Source of the DNA: Pectobacterium polaris
GTDB taxonomy: Bacteria > Pseudomonadota > Gammaproteobacteria > Enterobacterales > Enterobacteriaceae
DNA length: 64,000 bases
NCBI RefSeq assembly: GCF_002307355.1
Contig: NZ_CP017481.1
Span: 1,550,001-1,614,000 of the forward strand
Reading direction: 5' to 3'
The position numbers and the translations under genes were made by a program. Below are positions 1-9,583 of this stretch, piece after piece. Every line of letters begins with the position of its first letter. Positions within the stretch are counted from its first letter, which is position 1. Below the pieces are notes generated by a model, which saw only the letters and a list, made by a program, of their open reading frames with translations, searched no databases and was not told where the DNA came from.

Positions 1-426
1 TTGCGTCTGGTAGTAACGCTGCTTTTGCTGATCGGAAAGCGCGCCCACATCAAGCTGGCTCAGCGCTGCTTTAGCCGCATCCATATTGTTTTGGGCGACG
101 GACAGTTCCGCACTGAGTAACTGCTGTTCTTGCTTTTGTGCGGCGCTCAATTTTTCTGGCAGCGCATTGAACTGCTGGCTTGCCTGAGGGGCTTTCCCTT
201 CCTGTAACAGGGAACGAATAGCAAGTAATTGCCAGTCAGCCTTGTTATTATCGCTACTTTGCTGCATCTGTTGCAGATAATAATCGGATGATGCGTCAGC
301 TTTGCCCTGAACCTCGGGTGGTGGGCTCTGCGGTGCATGACTTGGACAGCCTGCGAGAAACAGTGCCGCTAACAAAACAGGGATAACACGCCCTGCCTGG
401 GTACGGACGAAATGAAAGGGAAGCAT
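1..426 (-). CDS. lpoA: Penicillin-binding protein activator LpoA (N-terminal part, cut by window edge)
   Basis: Outer-membrane lipoprotein that activates the bifunctional peptidoglycan synthase PBP1A from the periplasmic side. Only the first 142 codons are in the window; the C-terminal part lies beyond base 1. The reading frame opens with ATG at 424-426. A short basic start (MLPFHFVRTQAGR) is followed by a hydrophobic stretch ending in a lipobox (LAGC, Cys at about residue 28), so it should be processed by signal peptidase II. The next part is Gln/Ala-rich and helical, as in the TPR-like N domain of LpoA. It is divergent from rsmI, the arrangement of yraM/yraL in E. coli. The assignment rests on the lipobox, the recognisable N-domain sequence and this synteny. 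Confidence 0.9.
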   Translation of the reverse strand, partial: MLPFHFVRTQAGRVIPVLLAALFLAGCPSHAPQSPPPEVQGKADASSDYYLQQMQQSSDNNKADWQLLAIRSLLQEGKAPQASQQFNALPEKLSAAQKQEQQLLSAELSVAQNNMDAAKAALSQLDVGALSDQQKQRYYQTQ

Positions 427-487
427 ACTGTATCCAGTGATTTTTTTTAAAGATGCTCAATATTAAATCGGCAACCCGGATGAAACA

Positions 488-1375
488 ATGAATCAAGACC
501 AACAAGCAGACATTTCTGCATCTACCCTCTACATTGTCCCCACGCCAATCGGCAATCTGGGCGACATCACGCAGCGTGCGCTGGCGGTATTGGCGAGCGT
601 TGATCTGATCGCCGCAGAGGATACCCGCCATACCGGTCTGCTGTTACAACATTTTGCGATTAATGCGCGACTGTTCGCATTACACGATCACAACGAACAA
701 CAAAAAGCGGATGTGTTGCTGGCTAAATTGCAGTCAGGACAAAGCATCGCGCTAGTTTCAGATGCGGGCACGCCGCTGATTAACGATCCCGGTTACCATT
801 TGGTTCGACGCTGCCGTGAAGCCGGCGTTCGTGTGGTGCCGCTGCCGGGCGCTTGCGCGGCGATAGCGGCGCTCTCCGCGTCTGGTCTGCCGTCTGACCG
901 TTTTTGCTATGAAGGTTTTCTGCCTGCCAAAACCAAAGGGCGCAAAGATAAGCTGCGTGAGCTAGGGGAAGAAACCCGCACGCTAATTTTCTACGAATCC
1001 ACACATCGTCTTTTGGACAGCCTGCAGGATATCAGTGAGGTGCTGGGTGCTGAGCGCTACGTGGTGTTAGCACGTGAAATCACCAAAACTTGGGAGTCGA
1101 TTCACGGCGCGCCCGTGGGCGAACTGCTGGCTTGGGTGAAAGAAGATGAGAATCGGCGCAAAGGGGAAATGGTGCTGATTGTGGAAGGGCATCAGGTTGA
1201 TGAGAGCGCGCTATCGGCAGAAGCGCTGCGCACGCTGACGCTATTACGTGCCGAGCTACCGTTGAAGAAAGCGGCGGCGCTGGCAGCAGAGATTCACGGC
1301 GTGAAGAAAAACGCGCTTTACCGCTATGGGCTGGAGCAAGAAGGTGATAGCGGTGAATCGGAGGATGACAAGTAG
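488..1375 (+). CDS. rsmI: 16S rRNA (cytidine(1402)-2'-O)-methyltransferase RsmI
   Basis: SAM-dependent enzyme that 2'-O-methylates C1402 in the decoding centre of 16S rRNA. The 295-aa product is close to the E. coli length. It has the tetrapyrrole-methylase-like fold signatures: [10 protein letters not shown] at residues 17-26, AAEDTRHTG at 42-50, and [12 protein letters not shown] at 91-102 (SAM-binding loop), followed by the [17 protein letters not shown] segment. The acidic C-terminal tail (EEDK-rich) looks like a species-specific extension. It is divergent from lpoA across a 61-bp gap that must hold both promoters. rnpB starts 25 bp after its stop, so the rnpB promoter must lie in the end of this gene. 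Confidence 0.96.
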   Translation: MNQDQQADISASTLYIVPTPIGNLGDITQRALAVLASVDLIAAEDTRHTGLLLQHFAINARLFALHDHNEQQKADVLLAKLQSGQSIALVSDAGTPLINDPGYHLVRRCREAGVRVVPLPGACAAIAALSASGLPSDRFCYEGFLPAKTKGRKDKLRELGEETRTLIFYESTHRLLDSLQDISEVLGAERYVVLAREITKTWESIHGAPVGELLAWVKEDENRRKGEMVLIVEGHQVDESALSAEALRTLTLLRAELPLKKAAALAAEIHGVKKNALYRYGLEQEGDSGESEDDK

Positions 1376-1400
1376 GGCGATTTGCCCTATCATCCGCGCC

Positions 1401-1779
<379 letters not shown>

Positions 1780-1784
1780 ATCAT

Positions 1785-1808
1785 AAAACCCCGCTTCGGC
1801 GGGGTTTT
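1785..1808 (+). terminator. Rho-independent terminator of rnpB
   Basis: Stem CCCCGC (1789-1794), UUCG tetraloop, GCGGGG (1799-1804), followed by TTTTGCTTT. The A-run before and T-run after make it symmetrical. Confidence 0.93.
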
Positions 1809-1829
1809 GCTTTATGGGGGCAGGCAAGT

Positions 1830-1950
1830 GAATAACTGTCCACGACGCTTTTTATGAAAGAAAGCGGCTTAACGGTCAACGCCCTTCATTATGAAACCTC
1901 GCTTCGGCGGGGTTTTGCTTTTTATGGAAGAAAGCAGTTTAACTGTCATG
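1830..1950 (+). repeat. Degenerate tandem copies of the rnpB 3' end plus terminator
   Basis: After the rnpB terminator, the sequence GAATAACTGTCCACGAC at 1830-1846 repeats the rnpB 3' segment at 1734-1750 with one change. GGCTTAACGGTCAACGCCCTTCAT (1866-1889) repeats 1758-1781, and a second TTCG-capped hairpin with a T-run follows (CCTCGC/GCGGGG, 1897-1912). A third, still more decayed piece begins at about 1921 (TTTATGGAAGAAAGCAGTTTAACTGTCATG against 1851-1880). Tandem repeats of the rnpB 3' region with terminators are known downstream of E. coli rnpB; here about two further partial copies remain. Confidence 0.85.
1894..1916 (+). terminator. Second terminator hairpin in the rnpB 3' repeat
   Basis: CCTCGC-TTCG-GCGGGG stem-loop (one T-G pair) followed by TTTTGCTTTTT. 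It is the duplicated copy of the rnpB terminator and would back it up, insulating the toxin-antitoxin operon that follows. Confidence 0.8.
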
Positions 1951-2050
1951 TAAATCGATGCTTAGGAAATACTATAATGAGTGCTTTTAAAAGTGCTATT
2001 ATTAGTGTGTTTAAGTCGCCTTTGACTAACCGAATTGAGTGAATGAAATT

Positions 2051-2305
2051 ATGGCTTTCAACATCCTAACTAACACTGCGGCCAGTATTACTGAGTTGAA
2101 ACGTGACCCTATGGGGACGGTACGGGCTGCTGAAGGTGAAACTATCGCTATACTGAACCGGAATGAACCGGTGTTCTACTGTGTGCCTCCTGCCGTATTC
2201 GCATATTTAATGGAACTGGCCGAAGATGCAGAACTGGGGCGTACCGTTGATGATCGGATGTCAGAGTTAGCTGACGCGGAAGAGATTTCGCTCGATGACC
2301 TATAA
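2051..2305 (+). CDS. stbD: Antitoxin of StbD/RelB (Phd/YefM-like) family
   Basis: 84-aa labile antitoxin and DNA-binding partner of the toxin encoded immediately downstream. The N-terminal half (AASITELKRDPMGTV, then AILNRNEPVFYCVP) is the Phd/YefM-like fold typical of StbD. The acidic C-terminal half (ELAEDAELGRTVDDRM...EEISLDDL) is the part expected to wrap the toxin. A GTG at 2039 would add four residues (MNEI), but the ATG at 2051 gives the usual family start MAFNI. Its last 11 bases overlap the toxin gene, indicating translational coupling. The operon sits directly after the rnpB terminator repeats, a likely insertion spot. Autorepression is inferred from the family. Confidence 0.85.
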   Translation: MAFNILTNTAASITELKRDPMGTVRAAEGETIAILNRNEPVFYCVPPAVFAYLMELAEDAELGRTVDDRMSELADAEEISLDDL

Positions 2306-2582
2306 GTTAAAATTTGTGCCTTCTGCGCTGAAGGAATGGAAAAAGTTAGGGCATCCTGTCCGGGAGCAATTCAAGAAAAAACTGGTTGAGCGCTTGGAAA
2401 ATCCTCGTGTTCCTTCAGCACAGCTTCATGGCCGTAAAGACCAGTATAAAATTAAACTGAAGTCCGCTGGCTACAGGCTGGTGTATTTGGTCCAGGATGA
2501 GACCATTACTGTGATGGTTATGGGGGTGGGAAAGCGCGAAGGTAGCCAGATTTATTCTGATACTAAAGGTCGCTCTGCTTAA
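2295..2582 (+). CDS. stbE: RelE/StbE-type mRNA interferase toxin
   Basis: 95-aa basic protein of the RelE/ParE superfamily, expected to cleave mRNA on the ribosome when the antitoxin is lost. It has the RelE layout: YKLKFVPSALKEWKKL at the start, then LHGRKDQYKIKLKSAGYRLVYLV (basic beta-sheet core with conserved R and Y), then VMGVGKRE near the C-terminus. It overlaps the antitoxin by 11 bp. The length and all core strands are intact, so the toxin is probably functional. Plasmid-type StbDE pairs are known stabilisation modules; here the pair is apparently chromosomal. Confidence 0.88.
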   Translation: MTYKLKFVPSALKEWKKLGHPVREQFKKKLVERLENPRVPSAQLHGRKDQYKIKLKSAGYRLVYLVQDETITVMVMGVGKREGSQIYSDTKGRSA

Positions 2583-2758
2583 TCTGGTCTTTTGCGAGTC
2601 CTATCCCTTGTCGGTCGTTTTTCTTATAGCGTAATACCTTTCAAATTAATTGATGTTCTCCATCACATAACTCTGACTTTTTCTGTGTCATAAAGCGCGT
2701 AAAGTAAGGCCATCGCGTGCGGCTGCACGCTCGCTGACATCTTTCAGAGGATATGACT

Positions 2759-3544
2759 ATGAGCAACACTTCCCGGATGCCTGCACTGTTCCTCGGCCAC
2801 GGTAGCCCGATGAACGTGTTGGAAAACAATGTGTATACGCAAGCATGGCAAACGCTGGGTGAGACGCTGCCGCGTCCGAAGGCGATTATCGCGGTTTCTG
2901 CCCACTGGTATACCCGTGGAACGGCCGTGACGGCGATGGAAAACCCGCGCACCATCCATGATTTTGGCGGCTTTCCGCAGGCGCTGTTTGATACCCAGTA
3001 TCCGGCACCCGGTTCGCCTGAATTGGCGGCGAGAATCCAGCAGGTGCTGGCGCCGTACCCGGTTACTGCCGATCAAAGCCAATGGGGTTTGGATCACGGC
3101 TCCTGGGGTGTGCTGATCAAGATGTATCCCGATGCGGATATTCCCGTTGTGCAACTGAGCGTGGACGGTACGCAGCCTGCCGCGTATCACTACGAATTAG
3201 GGCGTAAACTGGCAACCCTGCGTGATGAAGGTTTCATGATTGTGGCCAGTGGTAACGTTGTGCATAACCTGCGGATGGTGAAATGGGACGGCGACGCAGA
3301 GCCGTATACGTGGGCTGTTTCATTCAATCAATTTGTGCGTGATAACCTGACTTATCAGGGCGACGACCATCCGCTGGTTAATTTTATGCAGCATGACGGT
3401 GCCGCATTATCCAACCCGACGCCCGATCACTATTTCCCGCTGCTCTATGTGCTGGGAAGCTGGGACGGCAAAGAGGCAATCAGTATTCCGGTCGATGGGC
3501 TTGAAATGGGATCGCTGAGTATGCTGTCGGTACAGGTGGGATAA
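2759..3544 (+). CDS. ygiD: 4,5-DOPA-type extradiol dioxygenase YgiD
   Basis: Member of the LigB/4,5-DOPA extradiol dioxygenase family; the E. coli homologue is a zinc protein that opens the ring of L-DOPA in vitro, with unclear physiological role. Metal ligands fit: H14 in FLGHGSPMN, H49 in VSAHWY, and H224 in the HYFPLLYVLG motif (numbering from this start). An upstream ATG at 2753 is in frame, but the AGAGG at 2746-2750 is only 2 nt from it and 8 nt from the ATG at 2759, so I chose the latter (261 aa). It is convergent with ygiC, as in the E. coli ygi cluster, with a hairpin terminator and an ERIC element between them. Confidence 0.9.
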   Translation: MSNTSRMPALFLGHGSPMNVLENNVYTQAWQTLGETLPRPKAIIAVSAHWYTRGTAVTAMENPRTIHDFGGFPQALFDTQYPAPGSPELAARIQQVLAPYPVTADQSQWGLDHGSWGVLIKMYPDADIPVVQLSVDGTQPAAYHYELGRKLATLRDEGFMIVASGNVVHNLRMVKWDGDAEPYTWAVSFNQFVRDNLTYQGDDHPLVNFMQHDGAALSNPTPDHYFPLLYVLGSWDGKEAISIPVDGLEMGSLSMLSVQVG

Positions 3545-3570
3545 TCCGTTTTTTGCAGAAGAAATGATGA

Positions 3571-3592
3571 GGCACGGTTTTCACCGTGCCTT
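3571..3592 (+). terminator. Terminator of ygiD
   Basis: GGCACGGT-TTTC-ACCGTGCC hairpin 26 bp after the ygiD stop, followed by TTATATA. The U tract is weak. Confidence 0.65.
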
Positions 3593-3593
3593 A

Positions 3594-3720
3594 TATACTC
3601 GTCATACTTCAAGCTACATGTATGTTGGCTGCGCTTCGTCACCCAAATCACTTACCTGAGTAAGCTCATCGGGATGCCTTTGCTTGCCGCCGCCATGTAA
3701 CTCGAATTATTTAGAGTATA
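3594..3720. repeat. ERIC element (127 bp, full length)
   Basis: Enterobacterial repetitive intergenic consensus element in the convergent ygiD/ygiC gap. It begins TATACTCGTCATACTTCAAG, ends CTCGAATTATTTAGAGTATA, and carries the central ACTTACCTGAGTAAGCTC. It measures exactly 127 bp, the canonical length. When transcribed it forms a large imperfect hairpin. It is non-coding and is a remnant of a non-autonomous mobile element. Confidence 0.9.
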
Positions 3721-3729
3721 TTTTACTGC

Positions 3730-4890
3730 TTAATCCAGAATGGTATGCGGATAGAAGCGCGAGAGATCCTGAGTGATCAGGGCGCGATCTTCACGTACGC
3801 CGATACCACAAGGTTGATCGTTCACCAGCCAGCTACCAATCAGCGTATAGCTGTCGCCGAATTTTGGCAGTTGATGGTACTGCTGAACGATCATGCCTTC
3901 TTCGCCGTAAGGGCCGTCGGCTGACGCAATCTCTTTGCCATTTTCGACGATCTGGATGTTCGCCCCTTCGCGTGAAAACAGCGGCTTAATGACGTAGCTG
4001 TCCAGCTCAGGATGTTCATCTTCTGCGAAATAGGCAGGAAGCAGGTTAGGGTGATTTGGGAACATTTCCCACAGCATCGGCAGCAGCGCTTTATTGGAAA
4101 TAATGCTTTTCCAGGCCGGTTCTAACCAGCGCACACCCGCATCTTCCAGCTTGGTGGAAAACATCTCGCGCAGCATGAACTCCCACGGATACAGCTTGAA
4201 CAGATTACTAATTACCTGATTTTCAGGGTCGGTAAACTGGCCCTTCTCACCGAGGCCAATTTCCTCAATGTACAGAAATTCGCTCGGCAGACCGGCTTCC
4301 AGCGCGCAATCCTGAAGGTATTGCACCGTACCGCGATCTTCTTCCGTATCCTGACAGCAGGCGAAGTGCAGCAAACCGAAGCCGTGATTGAGCTTCAGCT
4401 CTTCAAAGCGTTCGATCAGCTTTTCCTGAATGCTGTTGTACTGGTCTGAATTCTGCGGCAGATTTCCGGCGTTGATTTGATCTTCCAGCCAGAGCCATTG
4501 GAAAAAGGCCGCTTCGTACAGTGACGTCGGCGTATCCGCATTGTTCTCCAGCAGTTTTGCTGGGGATTTGCCGTCATACGCCAGATCGAGGCGTGAATAC
4601 AGCGAAGGCTGATTGGTGCGCCATGAATGTCTGACGAATTCCCAGGTGTGTTTGGGAATACGGAACTTAGCGAGCAGCGCGTCGCTGTTGACGACTTTTT
4701 CCACCACCTGCAGACACATCTGGTGCAGCTCTGCTGTGGCTTCTTCCAGCTCTTCGATCTGGGCAAGCGTGAACTGGTAGTAAGCCTCTTCGCTCCAGTA
4801 GGGTTCGCCGTACATCGTGTGGAAACGAAAACCAAACTCGGTGGCTTTTTCCTGCCAGTCAGGACGCGCTGTAATATCTATCCGCTTCAT
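3730..4890 (-). CDS. ygiC: Glutathionylspermidine synthase-like ATP-grasp protein YgiC
   Basis: 386-aa homologue of the synthetase half of glutathionylspermidine synthase/amidase; it lacks the N-terminal amidase domain, as E. coli YgiC does. Expected to be a cytosolic ATP-grasp ligase; the real substrate is unknown. Visible signatures: [15 protein letters not shown] at about residues 114-128, [17 protein letters not shown] (ATP-grasp lysine region), [12 protein letters not shown], and the C-terminal [22 protein letters not shown]. Start chosen at 4890 because GAGGA sits 8-9 nt upstream. It follows ygiB by 11 bp, so the two form one transcription unit, with tolC further upstream on the same strand. 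Confidence 0.92.
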   Translation of the reverse strand: MKRIDITARPDWQEKATEFGFRFHTMYGEPYWSEEAYYQFTLAQIEELEEATAELHQMCLQVVEKVVNSDALLAKFRIPKHTWEFVRHSWRTNQPSLYSRLDLAYDGKSPAKLLENNADTPTSLYEAAFFQWLWLEDQINAGNLPQNSDQYNSIQEKLIERFEELKLNHGFGLLHFACCQDTEEDRGTVQYLQDCALEAGLPSEFLYIEEIGLGEKGQFTDPENQVISNLFKLYPWEFMLREMFSTKLEDAGVRWLEPAWKSIISNKALLPMLWEMFPNHPNLLPAYFAEDEHPELDSYVIKPLFSREGANIQIVENGKEIASADGPYGEEGMIVQQYHQLPKFGDSYTLIGSWLVNDQPCGIGVREDRALITQDLSRFYPHTILD

Positions 4891-4901
4891 TCGATACGTC
4901 C

Positions 4902-5576
4902 TCAGCCGCCCATGCTACGGGAAGAGCTGGAACTTGAACTGGCGCTGCTGCGCTGCATGCTGTTTTGCTTCGCGACGGTTTCACCAAAGCCACCACGCGT
5001 GATGGTCGAGGTTGTGGCAGGCTTCGGCGCCAATGCGGTTTTAGGTACGGTCATCGTGCGGCCTGTTGTCGCGTTACCGTAGTTTTTGCCGGTGGCATCA
5101 ACGAATTTGCCGTTAGCCGGGCTGGCCGGTGATTTTGAACTGAACAGCGGCTGCTGTGTGAAACCGGCTCCACCACTCATCATTCTGCCCATCATGTAAC
5201 CGGCCATCAGCGGCATCCAGGACATCCCGCCGCCCTGTTGCGATTCTGCTGCCATACCGGCCTGTGCCGGTGCAGGCGTTTGAGTACACTGCGCTTCGCC
5301 AAATTCTGCTACGCAGTCTTCTTTCGTTGCGTATTTTGGTGCCGTTTTTTCTGCTTCTTTTAACGCATTATTGTATGCAGTGGTGCATTGGGCAGCCATT
5401 GACGGGTTAGCTGACGAACAATCATCTGCATTCTGGTAGAGGGAGACGGTTTCATCCGTTTGTTCGCAGCCCGCGAGGAAAAATACGGCGCTGACGGCCA
5501 AAGCAACAGGTGCCAGACGGTGCGTCCGCCATTCCTTGCGGAACGTTTCCTGATTAATATTTTTTGTACGTTTCAT
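4902..5576 (-). CDS. ygiB: DUF1190 family lipoprotein YgiB
   Basis: 224-aa protein of the DUF1190 family; function not established. The N-terminus is basic, then a hydrophobic stretch ends in the lipobox LAGC with Cys at residue 37, so it is probably a lipoprotein. Conserved Cys pairs ([26 protein letters not shown]) sit in the middle. A Met/Gly-rich segment (about residues 125-145) and a Ser-rich C-terminus follow. The frame is open upstream to 5615, but the start MKRTKNINQ at 5576 is the family start. It is 11 bp upstream of ygiC and downstream of tolC, as in E. coli tolC-ygiABC. Confidence 0.9.
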   Translation of the reverse strand: MKRTKNINQETFRKEWRTHRLAPVALAVSAVFFLAGCEQTDETVSLYQNADDCSSANPSMAAQCTTAYNNALKEAEKTAPKYATKEDCVAEFGEAQCTQTPAPAQAGMAAESQQGGGMSWMPLMAGYMMGRMMSGGAGFTQQPLFSSKSPASPANGKFVDATGKNYGNATTGRTMTVPKTALAPKPATTSTITRGGFGETVAKQNSMQRSSASSSSSSSRSMGG

Positions 5577-5790
5577 CGTGTTTATCCCAGAGTAAAGCAT
5601 CACGGCCAATAACAAATAAGTGTGCCTAAGGATAGGGGAACACTGCTTGAATTTAAAGCGGCAATAGGTGTAACGAAAGATGTCTTTACGTTGCTATACA
5701 TTCTGTTGTGCAACGTTTCGCTTTATGGCGAAAGAAGACGGTTCCTGTGTTCAGGTGCTATCGCGTTATTTTGTGGGGAAAGAACGGGTA

Positions 5791-5817
5791 TAAAAAAGGG
5801 GAACCGTGGTTCCCCTC
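5791..5817 (-). terminator. Terminator of tolC
   Basis: Read on the minus strand, GGGGAAC-CACG-GTTCCCC is followed by TTTTTTA; it lies about 30 bp past the tolC stop. ygiBC therefore probably have their own promoter or depend on readthrough. Confidence 0.9.
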
Positions 5818-5847
5818 TATATTAATGCTTGTAAACGCGGCTACCGA

Positions 5848-7242
5848 TTAACGCTGCGCCGAGGCGGTAGTGGCCTGCGGAGCGGTGTTGTCGGTTACGG
5901 CTGGCGTGGTTGAAACCGGTTGACCCAGTGACGCATTCAGCGCTTGCAGGTCGGTTTCGCTCAACGTGCCCTGCGCGGACTTAATGTTTAACTGATTGAT
6001 CAGGTAATCATAACGAGCGCTGGAGAGCTGCTGTTTGGCGTTATACAGCGTGGTGGTGGCATTCAGCACGTCAACGATGGTGCGTGTTCCTACCTGATAA
6101 CCGGCTTCCATTGCATCCAGAGAGCTTTGTGCAGACACTTCTGCCTGTTTGTAAGCGTTGATGCTGCTGATGGATGCAGAAATATTGTTAAACGATGAAC
6201 GTACTATCTGGATAACGGAACGGTGTGCACTTTCCAGCAGTTCACTGGAGCTGACATAGCTGTGCTGTGCCTGCTTCACCTGAGAGTTGGTGGCACCACC
6301 GCTGTAAAGCGGCAGAGTGAAGTTGATTCCCACTCGGTGTTGCCCGGCGTCTGAATCGTTAAACGAGTTGCTGTTATTCGTCCGTGAGCCGGAATAGCGG
6401 GTATCAGTCACGCCCGTCGATGCGGTGAGATCCAACGTCGGCATATAGCCTGTTTCGGCGGAGCGAATCTGCTCACGTGCCAAATCCTGGCTCAAACGTG
6501 CGGACAACAGGTTCAGGTTGCGGTTTTCGGCTTCTTTCAGCAGGTTGTTAACCGCTTCAGGTTTCTGGGTAGAGAAGCGTTCGATGTTCAGACCGGCCAG
6601 CTGTGGGTAGAAGTTGCCGGTAATCTGACGCAGTGATTCCAGCGCGTTATCCAGCGTATTACGAGCCAGAACTTCATTTGCCAGCACGCTGTCGTACTGT
6701 GAACGGGCGTTCTGGACGTCGGTAATCGCGACCAGACCCACGTTGAAGCGCTGTGTCGTCTGATCTAACTGGCGATAAATCGCCTGTTTCTGCGCATTGA
6801 TATAAGACAGCGAATCAATAGCACGCAGGACGTTGAAATAGGCGGTTGCCGTGTTCAGCATCAGGTTTTGCTGAGCCGTCTGATAGGTGACGTCTTCAAT
6901 GCCCGCTTGTTTTTCCTGCAACGTCAGCGCACGCCATTTGGACATGTCGAACAAGGTCTGAGTCAATTGCAGTGAGGCACTCTTGACGTTGCTGTTGACG
7001 TCTTTGTTGTCACGGTAGCCTTTGTTATAGGTATAGTCAGCGCCTAAACCGAGCTGAGGCAGTAATGGGCTACGCGCTTGATTAATTTTTTCAAACGCGG
7101 CGTCGCGGGTTGCCGCAGAGCTGCGTAAATCAGGGTTGGTGCTTTTTGCCTGCTGGTAGACTTGTAACAGGTTTTCCGCCTGACTCATGGCGCTAAAACC
7201 GCCCAGGCTCAGACCAATAAGAAGAGGGAGCAATTTCTTCAT
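5848..7242 (-). CDS. tolC: Outer membrane channel TolC
   Basis: Trimeric outer-membrane exit duct used by AcrAB-type efflux pumps and type I secretion systems. 464 aa with a Sec signal peptide (MKKLLPLLIGLSLGGFSAMSQA, cleavage before ENLLQVYQQ). The two OEP repeats are recognisable: first half with NPDLRSSAATRDAAFEKI and the LTQTLFDMSKW strand region, second half with FTLPLYSGGATNSQVKQA and the helix YQVGTRTIVDVLNATTTLYNAKQ. The C-terminal tail is Thr/Ala-rich and non-conserved. An upstream ATG at 7248 abuts the AAGGA ribosome site, whereas 7242 is 6 nt from it and matches the E. coli start. It is divergent from nudF. Confidence 0.97.
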   Translation of the reverse strand: MKKLLPLLIGLSLGGFSAMSQAENLLQVYQQAKSTNPDLRSSAATRDAAFEKINQARSPLLPQLGLGADYTYNKGYRDNKDVNSNVKSASLQLTQTLFDMSKWRALTLQEKQAGIEDVTYQTAQQNLMLNTATAYFNVLRAIDSLSYINAQKQAIYRQLDQTTQRFNVGLVAITDVQNARSQYDSVLANEVLARNTLDNALESLRQITGNFYPQLAGLNIERFSTQKPEAVNNLLKEAENRNLNLLSARLSQDLAREQIRSAETGYMPTLDLTASTGVTDTRYSGSRTNNSNSFNDSDAGQHRVGINFTLPLYSGGATNSQVKQAQHSYVSSSELLESAHRSVIQIVRSSFNNISASISSINAYKQAEVSAQSSLDAMEAGYQVGTRTIVDVLNATTTLYNAKQQLSSARYDYLINQLNIKSAQGTLSETDLQALNASLGQPVSTTPAVTDNTAPQATTASAQR

Positions 7243-7579
7243 TTGCATTCCTTGTTGTGCAGCAATCTCGCTATGGTAGCGCTGTCTGTAGACGAATAAT
7301 TGTCGATTCTATCAGAATCTGCCAATAGGATAAGGTAGCTGAACGTGCCATCTTTCAGCGGAATATGCCCACAGGGTCAGGTAAATTGACCTGTTGGATG
7401 ATTCAGTGCGGCGTTTTTCTGTTCAGTAAGGCACCGAAAAGTGATGCGATGGGTGAGAATCCCCCTCACTTGGCCGACGTCACGCCTAATAAACGTTCAA
7501 AAACAATGATGAGTATAATGACAGCGGATTCCGCCATACAATACCGGATTCCATTAATACTTGTTACAGGAGTACAGCC

Positions 7580-8212
7580 ATGGCGTCTTCCGTATCCGGT
7601 CCGGTTACTTTCACCAAAGATGATGTAGAAATTATTGCACGCGAAACGCTGTACGACGGTTTTTTTTCGCTGGAGCGTTACCGTTTCCGTCATCGCCTGT
7701 TTAATGGCGGTATGAGCGGCGAAGTTAGTCGCGAGATTTTAGAGCGTGGCCATGCCGTAGTGTTGCTGCCTTACGATCCGGTGCGTGATGAAGTGGTATT
7801 AATCGAACAGATTCGTATCGCTGCCTACGACACCAGCGCATCACCCTGGCTGTTTGAGCTGGTGGCTGGCATGATTGAGCCAGGAGAAAGCCACGAAGAG
7901 GTGGCGCGGCGCGAAGCAGAGGAAGAAGCCGGATTAAGGGTTGGCCGTTGCCGACCGATAATCAACTATCTTGCGAGCCCCGGCGGCACCAGTGAGCGTC
8001 TGGCGGTGATGGTGGGCGAAGTGGATACGCGTACAGCGAAAGGTATTCACGGCTTGGCGGAAGAGAATGAAGATATCCGTGTACATGTGGTGAGCCGTAA
8101 ACAAAGTTATCAATGGGTTGAAGAAGGGATTGTTGATAACGCCGCATCTGTCATTGCCTTGCAATGGTTGGCATTGCACCATGAAGAACTGAAACGTGAG
8201 TGGGTGGATTGA
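7580..8212 (+). CDS. nudF: ADP-ribose pyrophosphatase NudF
   Basis: Nudix hydrolase that splits ADP-ribose to AMP and ribose-5-phosphate. 210 aa. The Nudix box runs from about residue 97 to 119 ([20 protein letters not shown] followed by AG) and has all Glu and Arg residues. EQIRIAAY upstream and [12 protein letters not shown] downstream are the ADP-ribose-specific surroundings. It is the first gene of a plus-strand operon nudF-yqiB-cpdA-yqiA-parE; yqiB starts 4 bp after its stop. GGAG at about 7569 precedes the ATG. Confidence 0.96.
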   Translation: MASSVSGPVTFTKDDVEIIARETLYDGFFSLERYRFRHRLFNGGMSGEVSREILERGHAVVLLPYDPVRDEVVLIEQIRIAAYDTSASPWLFELVAGMIEPGESHEEVARREAEEEAGLRVGRCRPIINYLASPGGTSERLAVMVGEVDTRTAKGIHGLAEENEDIRVHVVSRKQSYQWVEEGIVDNAASVIALQWLALHHEELKREWVD

Positions 8213-8216
8213 ATTT

Positions 8217-8648
8217 ATGAAACGTTATACTCCGGATTTCCCAGCCATGATGAGGCTATGTGAAACCAACTTCATGCAATTGCGGCGTTTGCTGCCAAAA
8301 AATGATGAAGTCGGCGAAATCGCGGTTTATCACGTCAATAATGCGGTCTATCAACTGACGATTCTTGAATCTACTCGCTATACCTCATTGGTGGAAATTA
8401 AGCAGACAGCGCCCACTGTCAGCTACTGGAGCCTGCCAATGATGAGCGTTAGGTTGTATCATGATGCGTTGGTTGCGGAAGTGTGTGCCAGCCAGCAGAT
8501 CTTTCGCTTCAAAGCACGTTATGATTATCCTAATAAGAAGTTACATCAACGTGACGAAAAGCATCAAATTAATCAGTTTCTTGCTGATTGGCTAAAGTAT
8601 TGTTTGGCGTATGGTTCGATGTCGATACCGGTTTTTGATACCCAATAG
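8217..8648 (+). CDS. yqiB: DUF1249 family protein YqiB
   Basis: 143-aa conserved gammaproteobacterial protein of unknown function. The sequence [21 protein letters not shown] and the C-terminal half [21 protein letters not shown] are typical of the family. The frame opens earlier at 8196, inside nudF, but the ATG at 8217 gives the conserved MKRYTPDFP start. It lies 4 bp after nudF, so it is co-transcribed and probably translationally coupled. Confidence 0.92.
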   Translation: MKRYTPDFPAMMRLCETNFMQLRRLLPKNDEVGEIAVYHVNNAVYQLTILESTRYTSLVEIKQTAPTVSYWSLPMMSVRLYHDALVAEVCASQQIFRFKARYDYPNKKLHQRDEKHQINQFLADWLKYCLAYGSMSIPVFDTQ

Positions 8649-8755
8649 ATTTCAAGACGCAGGGCGGCGGCAGTCGAGCCAACAAGGGAAAGCAGCGTAT
8701 TCTGCAATTTGAAAGATGACGGGTAGAGACAGATTTACGTAACCAAGGACACCAT

Positions 8756-9583
8756 TTGGAAAGCCTGTTGACACTGCCTGTGGCGAGTGGCGCCAGAGTC
8801 AGGATTTTACAAATAACAGATACCCATCTTTTTGCGGGCGAGCATGAAACCTTGCTGGGTATCAACACCTATCGTAGCTATCACGCTGTGCTGAATGCCA
8901 TCAAGGCTCGGCAGGATGCGTTTGATTTGATCGTCGCGACGGGCGATTTGGCACAGGATCACACGCTGCAAGCCTATCATCATTTCTCGCGCGGAATTGC
9001 GCAGATCCCAGCACCTTGCGTATGGCTTCCGGGTAACCACGATTTCCAACCGGCGATGGTTGATGCGCTGGCTGACGCCGGTATTGCGCCGTCCAAGCAT
9101 GTGCTGCTGGGCGACAAGTGGCAGATCATTTTATTGGACAGTCAGGTATTTGGCGTCCCACACGGTGAACTGAGCGAATACCAGCTTGAATGGCTGGAGC
9201 GTAGCCTGAAAAGTCAGCCCGAACGTTTTACGCTGCTGCTGCTGCACCATCACCCGCATCCTTCCGGCTGTACCTGGCTCGATCAGCACAGCCTGCGTAA
9301 CGCGCATAATCTGTCTACGGTACTGGAGCGCTATCCGCAGGTGAACACCGTGCTGTGTGGTCATATTCATCAGGAGATGGATTTTGACTGGCATGGCCGC
9401 CGTTTGCTGGCTACGCCGTCGACCTGCGTACAGTTCAAACCGCACTGCACTAACTTCACTATTGATGACGTGGCACCGGGCTGGCGCTATCTGGACCTGC
9501 TGCCGGATGGCCGTCTGGAAACCGAGGTCTATCGTCTCTCAGGCAGCGAATTCCTGCCTGACATGGATTCGGACGGTTACTAA
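8756..9583 (+). CDS. cpdA: 3',5'-cyclic-AMP phosphodiesterase CpdA
   Basis: Hydrolyses cAMP to AMP, lowering CRP signalling. 275 aa of the calcineurin-like metallophosphoesterase fold: ITDTHLF (D22, H24), ATGDLAQD (D64), LPGNHDF (N94, H95), LLLHHHPHP and CGHIHQE supply the metal ligands. It starts with TTG, as in E. coli, with AAGGA 7 nt upstream; no ATG fits the conserved [10 protein letters not shown] start. A rare start may keep expression low. The stop codon TAA overlaps the yqiA ATG by one base. Confidence 0.96.
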   Translation: MESLLTLPVASGARVRILQITDTHLFAGEHETLLGINTYRSYHAVLNAIKARQDAFDLIVATGDLAQDHTLQAYHHFSRGIAQIPAPCVWLPGNHDFQPAMVDALADAGIAPSKHVLLGDKWQIILLDSQVFGVPHGELSEYQLEWLERSLKSQPERFTLLLLHHHPHPSGCTWLDQHSLRNAHNLSTVLERYPQVNTVLCGHIHQEMDFDWHGRRLLATPSTCVQFKPHCTNFTIDDVAPGWRYLDLLPDGRLETEVYRLSGSEFLPDMDSDGY

